In this document: positions 8,187-17,098 of the stretch, piece after piece | Numbering within the stretch: the first letter of the stretch is position 1 | How the letters are laid out: each line of letters begins with the position of its first letter | Origin: Bacillota bacterium | GTDB taxonomy: Bacteria > Bacillota > Clostridia > Lachnospirales > Cellulosilyticaceae | DNA length: 17,889 nucleotides | Direction: 5' to 3' | NCBI GenBank assembly: GCA_023457875.1 | Contig: JAEXBC010000168.1 | Coordinates: 1-17,889, forward strand | Program-made: the position numbers and the translations under genes | Notes under the pieces: generated by a model | What the model was told of the DNA's origin: nothing | Databases searched by the model: none | Seen by the model: the letters and a program-made list of their open reading frames with translations, nothing else

Positions 8187-9545
8187 ATGATTTCAAAACA
8201 TGAAGTACAAGAGACAAATAAGATGATTCAAGAAGAAAACTTAGATATTCGTACCATCACCATGGGGATTAACCTATTGGATTGTGTATCAGATGATATG
8301 AATAAGCTTTGTGACAATATATATGATAAAATCACCACTAAAGCAGAGCGTTTAGTAGAAACAGGAGAACTGATTTCAAAAAAATATGGACTTCCTATTG
8401 TGAATAAACGTATTTCAGTTACACCGATTGCACTTGTTGGAGGCGCTACTAAAGCTAACTCTTATGTGCCTATTGCAAGGGCACTAGATCGTGCAGCACA
8501 AACAGTAGGTGTTAACTTTGTGGGAGGTTTTTCTGCTTTGGTGCATAAGGGAACAACCTGTTCAGATCAGGTGCTTATTGAATCTATCCCTGAGGCTTTA
8601 GATGTGACACAAAATGTATGTTCTTCTATCAATGTGGGATCTACCCGTACAGGTCTTAATATGGATGCAATCAAGCGTATTGGAGAAATCATCAAGCTCA
8701 CAGCAGAGCGTACCAGTGATAGAGGTAGCATTGGATGTGCTAAATTTGTTGTTTTCTGTAATGCCGTAGAGGATAATCCATTTATGGCAGGTGCTTTTCA
8801 TGGTGTAGGAGAAAAGGATGCCGTGATTAACGTGGGTGTCAGTGGACCTGGCGTTGTAAAAAAAGCATTAGAGAGCGCAAGAGGAGCAGACTTTGAAACT
8901 TTATGCGAAACCATCAAACGTACTGCATTTAAGATTACCAGAGCTGGTCAAATGGTGGCTAGAGAGGCTTCTAAGATACTAGATGTACCCTTTGGTATTA
9001 TTGACCTTTCATTAGCACCTACACCTGCAGTAGGGGATAGTATTGCAGAAATCTTTGAGGAAATGGGACTTGAAATGGCAGGTGCTCCAGGTACAACAGC
9101 AGCTCTTGCTATGTTAAATGACTGTGTGAAAAAGGGCGGTGTAATGGCTTCCTCCTATGTAGGTGGTTTAAGTGGTGCATTTATTCCAGTCAGCGAAGAC
9201 CATGCTATGATTAAGGCAGCTGAGTGTGGTGCCCTTACTCTCGAGAAGCTTGAAGCAATGACCTGCGTGTGTTCAGTAGGACTTGATATGGTAGCTATTC
9301 CAGGAGATACTAGTGCAGCAACTATATCAGGTATTATTGCTGATGAGATGGCAATTGGTATGATTAATGCAAAAACAACAGCTGTACGTATCATCCCTGT
9401 TATTGGTAAGAATGTTGGAGAGCAAGTTGAATTTGGTGGCCTTTTAGGCTATGCACCAATCATGCCAGTTAATAGCTATAAGTGTGATCAGTTTATTTCA
9501 AGGGGAGGAAGAATTCCTGCTCCCATCCATAGCTTTAAAAATTAA
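8187..9545 (+). CDS. DUF711 / UPF0210 'PFL family' protein
   Basis: A full-length 452-residue member of UPF0210 (DUF711). The characteristic segments are all seen: [12 protein letters not shown] near the start, [21 protein letters not shown], the [17 protein letters not shown] block and the conserved ending [13 protein letters not shown]. The family folds like pyruvate formate-lyase and is often annotated so, but I see no glycyl-radical RVxGY motif, so formate-lyase activity should not be assumed; the true reaction is unknown. GAAAGGAA lies about 7 bases before the ATG. The 64-base gap from the ACT gene shows no terminator, so the two are probably co-transcribed. Confidence 0.92.
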   Translation: MISKHEVQETNKMIQEENLDIRTITMGINLLDCVSDDMNKLCDNIYDKITTKAERLVETGELISKKYGLPIVNKRISVTPIALVGGATKANSYVPIARALDRAAQTVGVNFVGGFSALVHKGTTCSDQVLIESIPEALDVTQNVCSSINVGSTRTGLNMDAIKRIGEIIKLTAERTSDRGSIGCAKFVVFCNAVEDNPFMAGAFHGVGEKDAVINVGVSGPGVVKKALESARGADFETLCETIKRTAFKITRAGQMVAREASKILDVPFGIIDLSLAPTPAVGDSIAEIFEEMGLEMAGAPGTTAALAMLNDCVKKGGVMASSYVGGLSGAFIPVSEDHAMIKAAECGALTLEKLEAMTCVCSVGLDMVAIPGDTSAATISGIIADEMAIGMINAKTTAVRIIPVIGKNVGEQVEFGGLLGYAPIMPVNSYKCDQFISRGGRIPAPIHSFKN

Positions 9546-9563
9546 AGGTGAGGAGAAATACTT

Positions 9564-11024
9564 ATGTCAGACATTTTAAAACAATTACAGCCTAGGAAAG
9601 TATTTGAGTATTTTGAAGTCATTAGTAATATTCCACGTAGTTCTGGAAATGAAAAAGTGATTAGTGATTATATGATGGATTTTGCGGCCTCTCTTGGGTT
9701 AGAAGCAAAACAAGATGAAGCCTATAATGTTTATATTAAGAAGCCAGCAACTAAAGGCTATGAGCAGGCACCAACGGTCATACTGCAAGGTCATTTGGAT
9801 ATGGTGTGCGAGAAAAATAAGGATGTTGTACACGATTTTGAGAAAGAGGGGTTGTCACTCTTTGTTGAGGGTGACTATATTGGTGCAAAAGGAACCACTT
9901 TAGGCGGAGATAATGGCGTGGCTATTGCTTACCAAATGGCAGTCTTAGCAGATTCTTCGCTAAAACACCCTGCTATTGAATGTTTAATGACTACAGATGA
10001 AGAAAGAGGCATGAGTGGGGTGGCTAATCTAAAGCCAGAGTATTTGCAGGGAAAGGTTTTGCTTAATCTAGACACTGATGTAGAAGGCGAGTTTTTGGTA
10101 AGTTGTGCAGGTGGGGCAAAAGCTCATCTTACACTTCCTTTAGAAAGGCAAGTCTTATCTAATGAAGAGGTATGCTATAAGCTTACTATTAATGGCCTAC
10201 GAGGTGGTCATTCTGGAGCAGACATCCATTTTGAAAGAGCCAATGCACATCTACTTATGGGTAGAATGTTAAATGTTTTTAGTCAGCATTGTAAGATAAG
10301 AATGATTTCCTTAGTTGGTGGCACAAAGGACAATGTGATTACTAGAGAGTGTGAATGTGTGTTTGCTGTACCTCAAGGAGAAATAGAGACACTCAAGAAG
10401 CTTTTCGAGGAAAGATTAAGTGTAATTCAAGGTGAATATAGTGTACAAGACCCAAACATTACTGCTTACCTTGAAGAGACTCAATCTGGTCAAGAAGCAC
10501 TTAGTATGTCTTCTACTTTAAAAAGCATACAACTCCTTATGGCGTTGCCAAATGGTATAATGGGTTATGACAAACATTTAGATAACCTTGTACAAACTTC
10601 ATTAAACTTGGGAATACTACAAATGCAGGAAACCAAGTTAGAGCTTGGCATTGCTGTACGTAGTTCTGTAGCTTCAAGAAAACAAGAGATTTTGGAAAAA
10701 CTAGAGGCAATAAGTCGTGTCTTTCAGGCAGACTTCTATGTAAGAGGAGACTATCCTGCTTGGCAATACCAGCCTAAGTCTCGCATTAGAGAGTTGGCTA
10801 GCGCGCTCTACCAAGAAATGTACGGAAGGGCACCTTCTATGACAGCTATTCATGCCGGACTTGAGTGTGGCTTTATCGCAGAGAAATTGCCTCATCTTGA
10901 TATGATATCCTTTGGACCTGATATTAAACACATTCATTCACCTCAAGAAGTGGTAAGTATTTCATCCATGGCACGCGTGTATGAATATCTTGTTAAACTT
11001 TTGGAAAACCTAGTAGCGTATTAA
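9564..11024 (+). CDS. pepD: aminoacyl-histidine dipeptidase (peptidase family M20C)
   Basis: A cytoplasmic zinc dipeptidase of the PepD/carnosinase type, cleaving Xaa-His and probably other dipeptides. The 486 residues match the usual length. Expected metal and catalytic residues are seen: HLD (His77, Asp79), Asp116 in GGDNGVA, the catalytic Glu-Glu in TDEERG (146-147), Asp170 in LNLDTD and His458 in KHIHSPQEV. The lid/dimer domain carries RGGHSGADIH. All key positions are intact, so it should be active. GGTGAGGAG before the ATG is a good ribosome binding site, and the gene follows DUF711 by only 18 bases. Within this operon it may recycle peptide-derived amino acids, possibly linked to the ACT-domain sensor (inference). 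Confidence 0.93.
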   Translation: MSDILKQLQPRKVFEYFEVISNIPRSSGNEKVISDYMMDFAASLGLEAKQDEAYNVYIKKPATKGYEQAPTVILQGHLDMVCEKNKDVVHDFEKEGLSLFVEGDYIGAKGTTLGGDNGVAIAYQMAVLADSSLKHPAIECLMTTDEERGMSGVANLKPEYLQGKVLLNLDTDVEGEFLVSCAGGAKAHLTLPLERQVLSNEEVCYKLTINGLRGGHSGADIHFERANAHLLMGRMLNVFSQHCKIRMISLVGGTKDNVITRECECVFAVPQGEIETLKKLFEERLSVIQGEYSVQDPNITAYLEETQSGQEALSMSSTLKSIQLLMALPNGIMGYDKHLDNLVQTSLNLGILQMQETKLELGIAVRSSVASRKQEILEKLEAISRVFQADFYVRGDYPAWQYQPKSRIRELASALYQEMYGRAPSMTAIHAGLECGFIAEKLPHLDMISFGPDIKHIHSPQEVVSISSMARVYEYLVKLLENLVAY

Positions 11025-11044
11025 ATTTTTGGAGGCTACTTACT

Positions 11045-12337
11045 ATGAAAATTGAAAAGAATAATCACTATTTCACCATCGCCCTATATACCATTGTTAC
11101 CAGTTTGCTGATTGTGATAGGTACCTTGATGATCTTAAATTTTAAGACAGTATGGCAAGATGTTTGCGAAATAGTAGTGGTTATTTATGGGTTATTAAAG
11201 CCGCTTTTCTTAGGCGTGTTGATAGCTTATCTATTAGATCCTCTTGTTGAGTTCTATGAGAAGCGATGTCAGAAAATGAACTGGCATACAATAAAGCCAA
11301 ATGGTAAGAAGCCATATGTTAAAAAAGAATTACAGCAGGAGAGGCGTTGGCACATGAGAACTGTGCCAACACTTTTTGCATTTATTACAGTTATTCTTAT
11401 ATTTGGATTGTTTATTCTTGTGATTATTGTTAATGTTCAAGAGATTGCTGGAAGCTTCTCTATTCTAAGCGTTAAAGAGAGTATCAATGGATACTTTAGC
11501 TATTTTGAACAGATGCTTAAGGATGTTACCCTTTTTATAGAGGAACTAGGCTTTTTTGAAGGACGTATGGGTTTGGTGCAAAAACTCAATGCTTATCTCA
11601 ATACCTATGTATCGCGCTTATCAGCGGGGTTTATGAACTCATTAACAGCCGTTGGTATCAATACCATGAATGGACTATTGGCTTTTGTCATAGCTTTTTA
11701 TTTATTGCAGGATAAACAAAGGTGCCTTGCTCTAGTAAATAAGATATGTAGGACTATGATGAATGCCCGTATTCACAAGCATTTTATGACACTGGCACAT
11801 GATATAGATTATGTTTTTTCTGGATACATTAGAGGACAAATGATAGATTCCTTTATTATAGCAGTTTTAACGAGCTTATTACTGACATTTATTCAACTGG
11901 ATTTTGCTATTATCATCGGCATTGTGGCAGGCATCTTCAATTTGATTCCTTATTTTGGTCCCATTGTGGGTTTTGTGTTGGCGGTGATTATAGGGATACT
12001 GGATCCTAATCCTATGAAGGCTGTATATGGAGCGGGTGCAATATTTGTGCTTCAGCAAATTGATGGATGGATTATTGTCCCTAAGGTAGTGGGAGAAAGT
12101 GTGAAACTGCACCCTGTCCTTGTCTTACTTGCGATATTAATTGGAGGTAATCTATTTGGACTTGTTGGGATGCTTTTAGGCGTACCTGTAGCTGCTTTTA
12201 TCAGATTAGTTCTGTTGAGGTATATGACAGAGATATTCCCTGATGGAGAAGAAGTATTAAAAGAAGAAATCGCTTCTCAAGATAAGGCCATGGCAAACCA
12301 ATCAGAAGAAGGCAAGCAGAAAAGTGACGTCAAATAG
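11045..12337 (+). CDS. AI-2E family membrane transporter
   Basis: An integral membrane protein of the AI-2E transporter family (PF01594), 430 residues. Hydrophobic segments are visible at about 10-33, 45-68, 108-132, 205-222, 262-290, 295-318 and a long C-terminal pair at about 345-400. A hydrophilic, probably extramembrane region lies at about 135-200. The family signature is present: NLIPYFGPIVG, then IVPKVVGESVKLHPVLVLLAILIGG and LFGLVGMLLGVPVAA. The C-tail after about 405 is charged and cytoplasmic. Members export or exchange small solutes, including AI-2 and Na+/H+ in some cases, so no substrate can be assigned here. GGAGG at 11031-11035 lies 9 bases before the ATG. It closes the operon and is followed by a strong terminator. 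Confidence 0.9.
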   Translation: MKIEKNNHYFTIALYTIVTSLLIVIGTLMILNFKTVWQDVCEIVVVIYGLLKPLFLGVLIAYLLDPLVEFYEKRCQKMNWHTIKPNGKKPYVKKELQQERRWHMRTVPTLFAFITVILIFGLFILVIIVNVQEIAGSFSILSVKESINGYFSYFEQMLKDVTLFIEELGFFEGRMGLVQKLNAYLNTYVSRLSAGFMNSLTAVGINTMNGLLAFVIAFYLLQDKQRCLALVNKICRTMMNARIHKHFMTLAHDIDYVFSGYIRGQMIDSFIIAVLTSLLLTFIQLDFAIIIGIVAGIFNLIPYFGPIVGFVLAVIIGILDPNPMKAVYGAGAIFVLQQIDGWIIVPKVVGESVKLHPVLVLLAILIGGNLFGLVGMLLGVPVAAFIRLVLLRYMTEIFPDGEEVLKEEIASQDKAMANQSEEGKQKSDVK

Positions 12338-12367
12338 TACAAAGAAAAGTGATAGCAGATCATAGAG

Positions 12368-12417
12368 ATAATCAAAAACCTCCTAGAGTAGATGACTAGG
12401 AGGTTTTTGATTATTTT
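12368..12417. terminator. bidirectional terminator between the AI-2E gene and tyrS
   Basis: Perfect 19-bp inverted repeat, 12368-12386 with 12396-12414, around a 9-base loop. A-rich and T-rich runs on the outer arms give a U-tract in either direction. It serves the + strand operon and the convergent tyrS. Its right arm covers the tyrS stop codon (12411-12413). Confidence 0.92.
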
Positions 12418-13634
12418 AAGATAACTTTATGGAATACTTTCTTACCCTTTTGAATCATGAGTTCGTTTTCTTTGAATAAAGTAGGAGTAATGAGCATATT
12501 TGGATCGGAAATAGGATTTCCATCAAGCTTAATACCATTTTGAGTCACAAGACGTCTACCTTCCGAACGAGAAGGAACAAGGTTCGTTTGTTGAAGTAAA
12601 GTTAGGATATCCATGCCTGGCTCGAAACTTTCAACGCGCATTTCAGTGGAAGGAATGGATCCGCCATGGGCACCACCAAAGAAAAGTGCTTTAGCAGCAG
12701 TATCAGCTTTTTGTGCCTCTTCTTCACCGTGAACAATCTTGGTAACTTCAAAAGCAAGTTTTTCCTTTGCTTTATTAATTTCGGAGCCTTCTACAGCTGT
12801 AAGTGTATTTACTTCCTCCATTGGTATGAAGGTAAGAAGAGATAAGCAACGTTTTACATCAGCATCGGCGATGTTTCTCCAATATTGATAAAATTCATAA
12901 GGTGAGGTTTTTTCTGGGTCTAACCATACAGCCCCTTTTTCTGTTTTGCCCATTTTTTTACCTTCACTATTAGTAAGCAGTGAAAAGGTCATTCCAAAGG
13001 ATTGATCACCATGAAGTTTTCTTACAAGCTCAACACCACCTAGAATGTTAGCCCATTGGTCATTACCACCTAGCTCAAGTTTACAGTTATAGCGACGGTA
13101 CAGTTCTAAAAAGTCATAAGACTGCATCAACATATAGTTAAACTCTAAGAAGGTTAGGCCCTTTTCAAGGCGTTGCTTAAAGCATTCAAAAGTAAGCATA
13201 CGGTTAACTGAAAAGTGAACGCCAACTTCTCTTAAAAACTCGATATAATTCAGATTACGAAGCCAATCTGCATTATTAACCATTAGGGCTGCATCATTTT
13301 CGAAAGAAATAAATCGTGACATTTGCTTTTTAAAGCAAGCCACATTGTGATCAATGGTTTCAGTAGTCATCATTTTACGCATATCACTTTTTCCAGTAGG
13401 GTCACCTACCATGGCTGTACCTCCGCCCAAAAGGACGATTGGCTTATGACCAGCTTTTTGCATATGACTCATAGCCATGACGGTTACAAAGTGTCCTACA
13501 TGAAGGCTATCTGCCGTTGGGTCAAAGCCTATATAAAAAGTAACCTTTTCTTTTTCTAAAAGCTCTCTAATTTCTTTTTCATGAGTGGTTTGTTCAATAA
13601 ACCCACGTTCTAACAATACATCCATTACATTCAT
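12411..13634 (-). CDS. tyrS: tyrosyl-tRNA synthetase
   Basis: Charges tRNA-Tyr with tyrosine. It is a class I synthetase of 407 residues with the HIGH motif as HVGH (45-48, within [13 protein letters not shown]), the tyrosine-site stretch [19 protein letters not shown], the KMSKS equivalent KMGKT (227-231) and a C-terminal S4 RNA-binding domain ([20 protein letters not shown]). The start at 13634 has AGGAGG (complement at 13644-13649) 9 bases upstream; a second ATG three codons in is less well placed. It is transcribed alone, opposite to both neighbours, and is controlled by the T-box leader just upstream. It stops inside the shared terminator. All catalytic motifs are intact. Confidence 0.97.
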   Translation of the reverse strand: MNVMDVLLERGFIEQTTHEKEIRELLEKEKVTFYIGFDPTADSLHVGHFVTVMAMSHMQKAGHKPIVLLGGGTAMVGDPTGKSDMRKMMTTETIDHNVACFKKQMSRFISFENDAALMVNNADWLRNLNYIEFLREVGVHFSVNRMLTFECFKQRLEKGLTFLEFNYMLMQSYDFLELYRRYNCKLELGGNDQWANILGGVELVRKLHGDQSFGMTFSLLTNSEGKKMGKTEKGAVWLDPEKTSPYEFYQYWRNIADADVKRCLSLLTFIPMEEVNTLTAVEGSEINKAKEKLAFEVTKIVHGEEEAQKADTAAKALFFGGAHGGSIPSTEMRVESFEPGMDILTLLQQTNLVPSRSEGRRLVTQNGIKLDGNPISDPNMLITPTLFKENELMIQKGKKVFHKVILK

Positions 13635-13667
13635 TATTATAAGCCTCCTGATAATAAAAATTTCATC

Positions 13668-13890
13668 AAAAAAGAGTTATCTCTTCCCTAAGGACGAGAT
13701 AACTCGTGGTACCACCTTAATTTACAAACTTAGTTTGCCTCTAGTCGATAACGGCGACAACCGAAAAAATCAGCTCCAAAGTTGTAATTCATACCATCAT
13801 ACGGATGTATTTTCACCAACCATACACTCTCTAAACCGCCTATAATGGTACTACTAAGACTTTATCTTAGCTTTTATGGGTATTTAGTTA
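13668..13890 (-). promoter_or_regulatory. tyrosine T-box riboswitch (tyrS leader)
   Basis: The leader RNA reads uncharged tRNA-Tyr and lets transcription run into tyrS only when tyrosyl-tRNA is low. On the minus strand I see, in order: a small CTAAGA/TCTTAG hairpin (13854-13870); Stem I features AGAGAG, GGTTGGTGAAAATA and GGAGC; a specifier TAC (13784-13786) in GAATTACAAC, which codes for Tyr and is followed by a purine; the T-box core AAGGTGGTACCACG (13705-13718); and a terminator with stem GAGTTATCTC/GAGATAACTC (13696-13705 with 13674-13683) followed by six Ts (13668-13673). The UGGU bulge would pair with ACCA, fitting a discriminator A, as in bacterial tRNA-Tyr. The 5' edge is estimated from the promoter. 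Confidence 0.95.
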
Positions 13891-13896
13891 TTGCTA

Positions 13897-13925
13897 ATAA
13901 TAGCATACCCCTTCAAACTTTTCAA
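13897..13925 (-). promoter_or_regulatory. sigma-A promoter of the tyrS T-box transcript
   Basis: On the minus strand TTGAAA (13920-13925) and TATTAT (13897-13902) are separated by exactly 17 bases, with an extended TGC just before the -10. RNA would start near 13890, immediately before the T-box leader. Confidence 0.85.
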
Positions 13926-14029
13926 GTATCCCTCACAAAAATTACCTTGCAAAATGGTTTAAAATCATTCACAATGTTAATGAATAAGTATTTATAGAAT
14001 GACAGATGGAGTTGTATGTAGAGGTGAAT
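13926..14029 (+). other. divergent intergenic region upstream of the debranching-enzyme gene
   Basis: This stretch separates the tyrS promoter from the + strand debranching gene and must hold that gene's promoter. The best pair I find is TTGCAA (13947-13952), 17 bases, then CACAAT (13970-13975), each 4/6 to consensus; TTCACA (13968-13973) with TATAGA (13993-13998) is an alternative. Neither is convincing. The SD-like AGAGGTGA at 14020-14027 decides the likely start at 14030. Confidence 0.35.
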
Positions 14030-16018
14030 ATGTTAGAAGTAAACAAAAATGACCAGTTGGCGATGCTAGGGTGCTATCAAGTAGGGGATGCTACTTATTT
14101 TAGTATCTATGCAACACGTGCCTGGGCAATGTTATTAGAAGTATATGAAACTGAAAATAGTAGCTTGCCTGTTGCAAGAAAATTGATATATAAAAATGAG
14201 TGTCATAAGGAAAACGTTTTTTCAGCATATTTTTCAGGAAACAAGAAAGTAAGCACTTACGTATGGAGAATGGTAAATGAAGATTATTCTTATTCACCAT
14301 CTATTTTAGATCCTTATGCAAAAAAAGTGGTCCATTTTGAAGGAGATTGGCGCAATATTATTGGTGATCAATTGCCTTATACTGTGCCAAAGCCACACAT
14401 CCCATGGAAAGATACCATTCTATATGAGCTTCATGTAGGTCATTTTACGTATTTGGACCAGTCGATAGCCCCCTCTCAAAGAGGTACTTTTTCTGGACTT
14501 TCACATAAACTAGCCTACTTGAAGGAATTAGGTGTAACGAGCATAGAGTTACTGCCTATCTTTAAATGGAATCGAGCTACCCTTAAGAATAGACACACAC
14601 ACACAGGTGAATTGTTAGAAGATGTGTGGGGATATAATCCCATCAGTTTTTTTTGTATAGATGAACGTTATAGTGAAAGGAAGACCAGTCAAGGTGCACT
14701 GGCAGAATTTAGGCAGTTAGTTGAGAAAGCACACCAGTTAGGTCTTGAGGTTATTTTGGACGTGGTATATAACCATACAGGTGAAGGCGGATATGATGGT
14801 TTTTCATTTCATTTTAAGACACTTGCGCCAGAAGTTTATTATAAATATGATGATATGGGGCAATATCTAAATTGCTCAGGAACAGGAAATACTCTGAATA
14901 CCAATCATCAAGTAGTTAAAGATCTTATCATAAGTAGCCTGGTTTACTGGTCATCGGAAATAGGTGTTGATGGTTTTCGTTTTGATTTGGCATCTATATT
15001 AGGGCAAGATGAGAAGGGAAGGTGGCTCAAGCATTCCTTACTTCATGAAATAGCCGAGCATCCTATTTTGTCTAAGGTAAAATTGATTAGCGAAAGCTGG
15101 GATGCAAAGGGGAGTTATGATGTTGGAAGAATGCCATTACCTTTTAGAGAATGGAGTGATTACTTTAGGGATAATATGCGCAAATTTGTCAAAGGTGATC
15201 AAGGGATAGTAGAAGCCATTTCAGATTGCTTGATGGGAAAAGAGATTTATTTTGCAAACCCTAAAAAGAATAATGTCCATGCCATTCATTTTATGACTGC
15301 CCATGATGGATTTACCATGTGGGATTTACTATCATACAATGAAAAGCATAATGAGGTAAATGGTGAAAGCAATCGGGACGGACATAATGCAAATTATAGT
15401 TACAATTGGGGAGAAGAAGGTGAAACAGAGAATCAAGCGATTTTAGAGGCAAGAAAAAGAGGCATGAGAAACCTTATGAGTCTACTTTTACTTTCGCGGG
15501 GTGTACCGATGCTCCTTATGGGAGATGAGATAGCCCGTACACAAAAGGGCAACAATAATGCCTTTTGCCAAGATGACGAAACAGTATGGGTAGATTGGAA
15601 TATGATTAAGACGTTTGAAGAAAACTTTTTGTTCACTAAGAAGGTGATTCACCTTAGAAAAGAACTGGATTACTTTAAACAAGACAATGAAGATGCCTAT
15701 GAGATTAGCTGGCATGGTATACAATATGGAAAACCCGACAGATCTTATTATTCTAGAAGTATTGCTTGCCATATTCAAGGCAAAGAAAGCTTATTTATGG
15801 TTGCAAATAGCTATCACGATTGCTTACAGTTTGAATTGCCGCCCACCCATGACAAGTGGCTCTGTTTAATTGACACAAGCTTTCAAAAGCAACCAGCTGA
15901 TGAAGCCATCATAGATGAGAAATGCTATGTCGTACAGCCATATAGTATCTGTTTGTTTAAAGCAATCGAAGCAAATCAACAGCGTATTTCTATCGAAAAT
16001 AGTGAAGAAAGGGCATGA
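14030..16018 (+). CDS. glgX: GlgX/isoamylase-type glycogen debranching enzyme (GH13)
   Basis: Likely cleaves alpha-1,6 branches in glycogen or related alpha-glucans in the cytoplasm; no signal peptide is seen. Counting from ATG 14030 (662 residues), an N-terminal CBM48-like domain (about 1-125) precedes the GH13 barrel. Barrel regions: DVVYNH (244-249), GFRFD with nucleophile Asp319, ESWD with acid Glu355, and AHDG with Asp426, followed by the GlgX-like block NRDGHNANYSYNWGEEGET. A C-terminal beta domain follows. An ATG at 14006 would add eight residues but has no ribosome binding site, whereas GAGGTGA precedes 14030, though closely. No other glycogen genes adjoin. The coding sequence contains an AC dinucleotide run (14593-14605) and a T8 run (14647-14654). 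Pullulanase-like specificity cannot be excluded. Confidence 0.87.
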   Translation: MLEVNKNDQLAMLGCYQVGDATYFSIYATRAWAMLLEVYETENSSLPVARKLIYKNECHKENVFSAYFSGNKKVSTYVWRMVNEDYSYSPSILDPYAKKVVHFEGDWRNIIGDQLPYTVPKPHIPWKDTILYELHVGHFTYLDQSIAPSQRGTFSGLSHKLAYLKELGVTSIELLPIFKWNRATLKNRHTHTGELLEDVWGYNPISFFCIDERYSERKTSQGALAEFRQLVEKAHQLGLEVILDVVYNHTGEGGYDGFSFHFKTLAPEVYYKYDDMGQYLNCSGTGNTLNTNHQVVKDLIISSLVYWSSEIGVDGFRFDLASILGQDEKGRWLKHSLLHEIAEHPILSKVKLISESWDAKGSYDVGRMPLPFREWSDYFRDNMRKFVKGDQGIVEAISDCLMGKEIYFANPKKNNVHAIHFMTAHDGFTMWDLLSYNEKHNEVNGESNRDGHNANYSYNWGEEGETENQAILEARKRGMRNLMSLLLLSRGVPMLLMGDEIARTQKGNNNAFCQDDETVWVDWNMIKTFEENFLFTKKVIHLRKELDYFKQDNEDAYEISWHGIQYGKPDRSYYSRSIACHIQGKESLFMVANSYHDCLQFELPPTHDKWLCLIDTSFQKQPADEAIIDEKCYVVQPYSICLFKAIEANQQRISIENSEERA

Positions 16019-16043
16019 GCTAAGTAGTAGCTTGTGTTTTTTT
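16014..16043 (+). terminator. rho-independent terminator after glgX
   Basis: A nine-pair stem, CATGAGCTA (16014-16022) with TAGCTTGTG (16028-16036) including two G-U pairs, has loop AGTAG and is followed by seven Ts (16037-16043). The stem overlaps the stop codon of the debranching gene. Confidence 0.85.
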
Positions 16044-16070
16044 GCTGATTATAGGTAAGTAGTGTATAAT
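16042..16070 (+). promoter_or_regulatory. sigma-A promoter for the GNAT gene
   Basis: A consensus -10 TATAAT (16065-16070) has TTGCTG (16042-16047) 17 bases upstream. The -35 matches only its first three bases, but position right after a terminator and before a gene supports it. Confidence 0.7.
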
Positions 16071-16116
16071 ACGAATAATGATATAAGAAAAATCAGGATA
16101 GCGAAGGAATAGAATC

Positions 16117-16572
16117 ATGAATATAAAGTTTGAACCAGCAAAACAAAAAGATATACAACAACTAATTGAAGTGCAGAATAAAGCCTTTTATCCAGATTAC
16201 ATAAAGTATGGACAATGTCCTGGTTATGCTAAAAGCGAAGAGAGTATGCTAGATACCATCACGCATACAGATACATTTAAAATCATGGTAGATGATGTTG
16301 TAGTAGGAGATATCATCGTTAGAAAAAAAGTTGAGCATGACTATTTTCTGGGCTGTCTTTGTGTTATTCCGGAGTATGAAAATAAAGGAATTGGAGAAAA
16401 AGCCATGGCATTTATTGATGCCTATTATACAGATGTAACACGTTGGAGCTTAGTAACACCTGCTGATAAAAAGCGTAACCATTATTTTTATCAAAAATGT
16501 GGATTTGAGATTACAGAATCCATTATGGATGGCGATGTTCAGCTAGTGACATTTGTTAAAAACGTAGTATAG
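16117..16572 (+). CDS. GNAT-family N-acetyltransferase
   Basis: A 151-residue acetyl-CoA-dependent acyltransferase. The fold order is typical: an N-terminal strand and helix (IKFEPAKQKDIQQLIEVQNKAF), a central strand (DDVVVGDIIVRKK), then motif A, LCVIPEYENKGIGEKAM (81-97), where NKGIG is the pyrophosphate-binding loop, and motif B with NHYFYQKCGFE (about 136-146). The substrate cannot be inferred; it could be a small molecule, peptide or ribosomal protein. AAGGAA lies about 8 bases before the ATG, and the gene has its own promoter. It is followed after 37 bases by a HAD-like gene, probably in the same transcript. Confidence 0.9.
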   Translation: MNIKFEPAKQKDIQQLIEVQNKAFYPDYIKYGQCPGYAKSEESMLDTITHTDTFKIMVDDVVVGDIIVRKKVEHDYFLGCLCVIPEYENKGIGEKAMAFIDAYYTDVTRWSLVTPADKKRNHYFYQKCGFEITESIMDGDVQLVTFVKNVV

Positions 16573-16609
16573 AAGAAAAAAGCAAGTCGTTATTTTGTAG
16601 GGGGGTATT

Positions 16610-17098
16610 ATGGAGCAAATACATTTAGATAAGATGCAACAAACAGGCATGACTATTATGATTTTTGTGGAAGGGACGATACTAAATCCAAAATCATGGC
16701 TTACGCTCTATCATCATCGTTCCTATGTGCCGACTCAAAATAGCGTTGAAATGATAAAAAGCTGGTACAAGCAAGGAGCAAATATTGTTTACTGCACATC
16801 ACGCAGAAATAAACAGGCATATGATATAGCTAGTTTACTAAAACAGTATGGTTTTGTGGGTAGTAAGCTTTGTTACCGAAGCCGTGGTGAGAAATACAAA
16901 CAAATAGTAGAGGCGATAGAACCAGCTATTTTAATTGAAGACGACGCCAAAAGTATTGGTGGCGCATGGCAAAGGTGTATCACTTATGTTTCACCGGAAA
17001 TAAAAAAGAATATTACCTCAATTATTGTCCCTGAATTTAAGGGGATTGCCCATTTATCACTTGATATCAATCTCTTAAAGACGCCAATTACAAGATAG
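16610..17098 (+). CDS. HAD-like protein lacking the catalytic aspartate
   Basis: A 162-residue protein whose layout resembles a small HAD-superfamily phosphatase: a motif I-like strand-turn IMIFVEGT (16-23), a motif II-like IVYCTSRR (59-66), a Lys-bearing region and a motif IV-like AILIEDDAKSIGG (106-118). The usual DxDGT of motif I reads FVEGT here, so the nucleophile Asp is Phe and the second Asp is Glu; ordinary phosphatase activity is unlikely. It may bind a nucleotide or phosphate ligand without turning it over, or the HAD reading may be wrong. AGGGGGG at 16599-16605 lies 4 bases before the ATG, and ATG codon 14 is an alternative start. No terminator is evident after the stop. Confidence 0.6.
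   Translation: MEQIHLDKMQQTGMTIMIFVEGTILNPKSWLTLYHHRSYVPTQNSVEMIKSWYKQGANIVYCTSRRNKQAYDIASLLKQYGFVGSKLCYRSRGEKYKQIVEAIEPAILIEDDAKSIGGAWQRCITYVSPEIKKNITSIIVPEFKGIAHLSLDINLLKTPITR

Noticed and set aside
8187..9545. Calling the DUF711 protein a pyruvate formate-lyase
   Set aside because: No glycyl-radical motif is visible and the family name reflects fold similarity only.
13585..13845. Plus-strand open frame of 86 codons across the tyrS leader
   Set aside because: It runs antisense to the T-box and the tyrS start, has no ribosome binding site or recognisable protein, and the RNA structure explains the sequence.
14006..14029. Longer debranching-enzyme start at ATG 14006
   Set aside because: No ribosome binding site precedes it, whereas GAGGTGA lies before ATG 14030; still possible, since the latter spacing is short.
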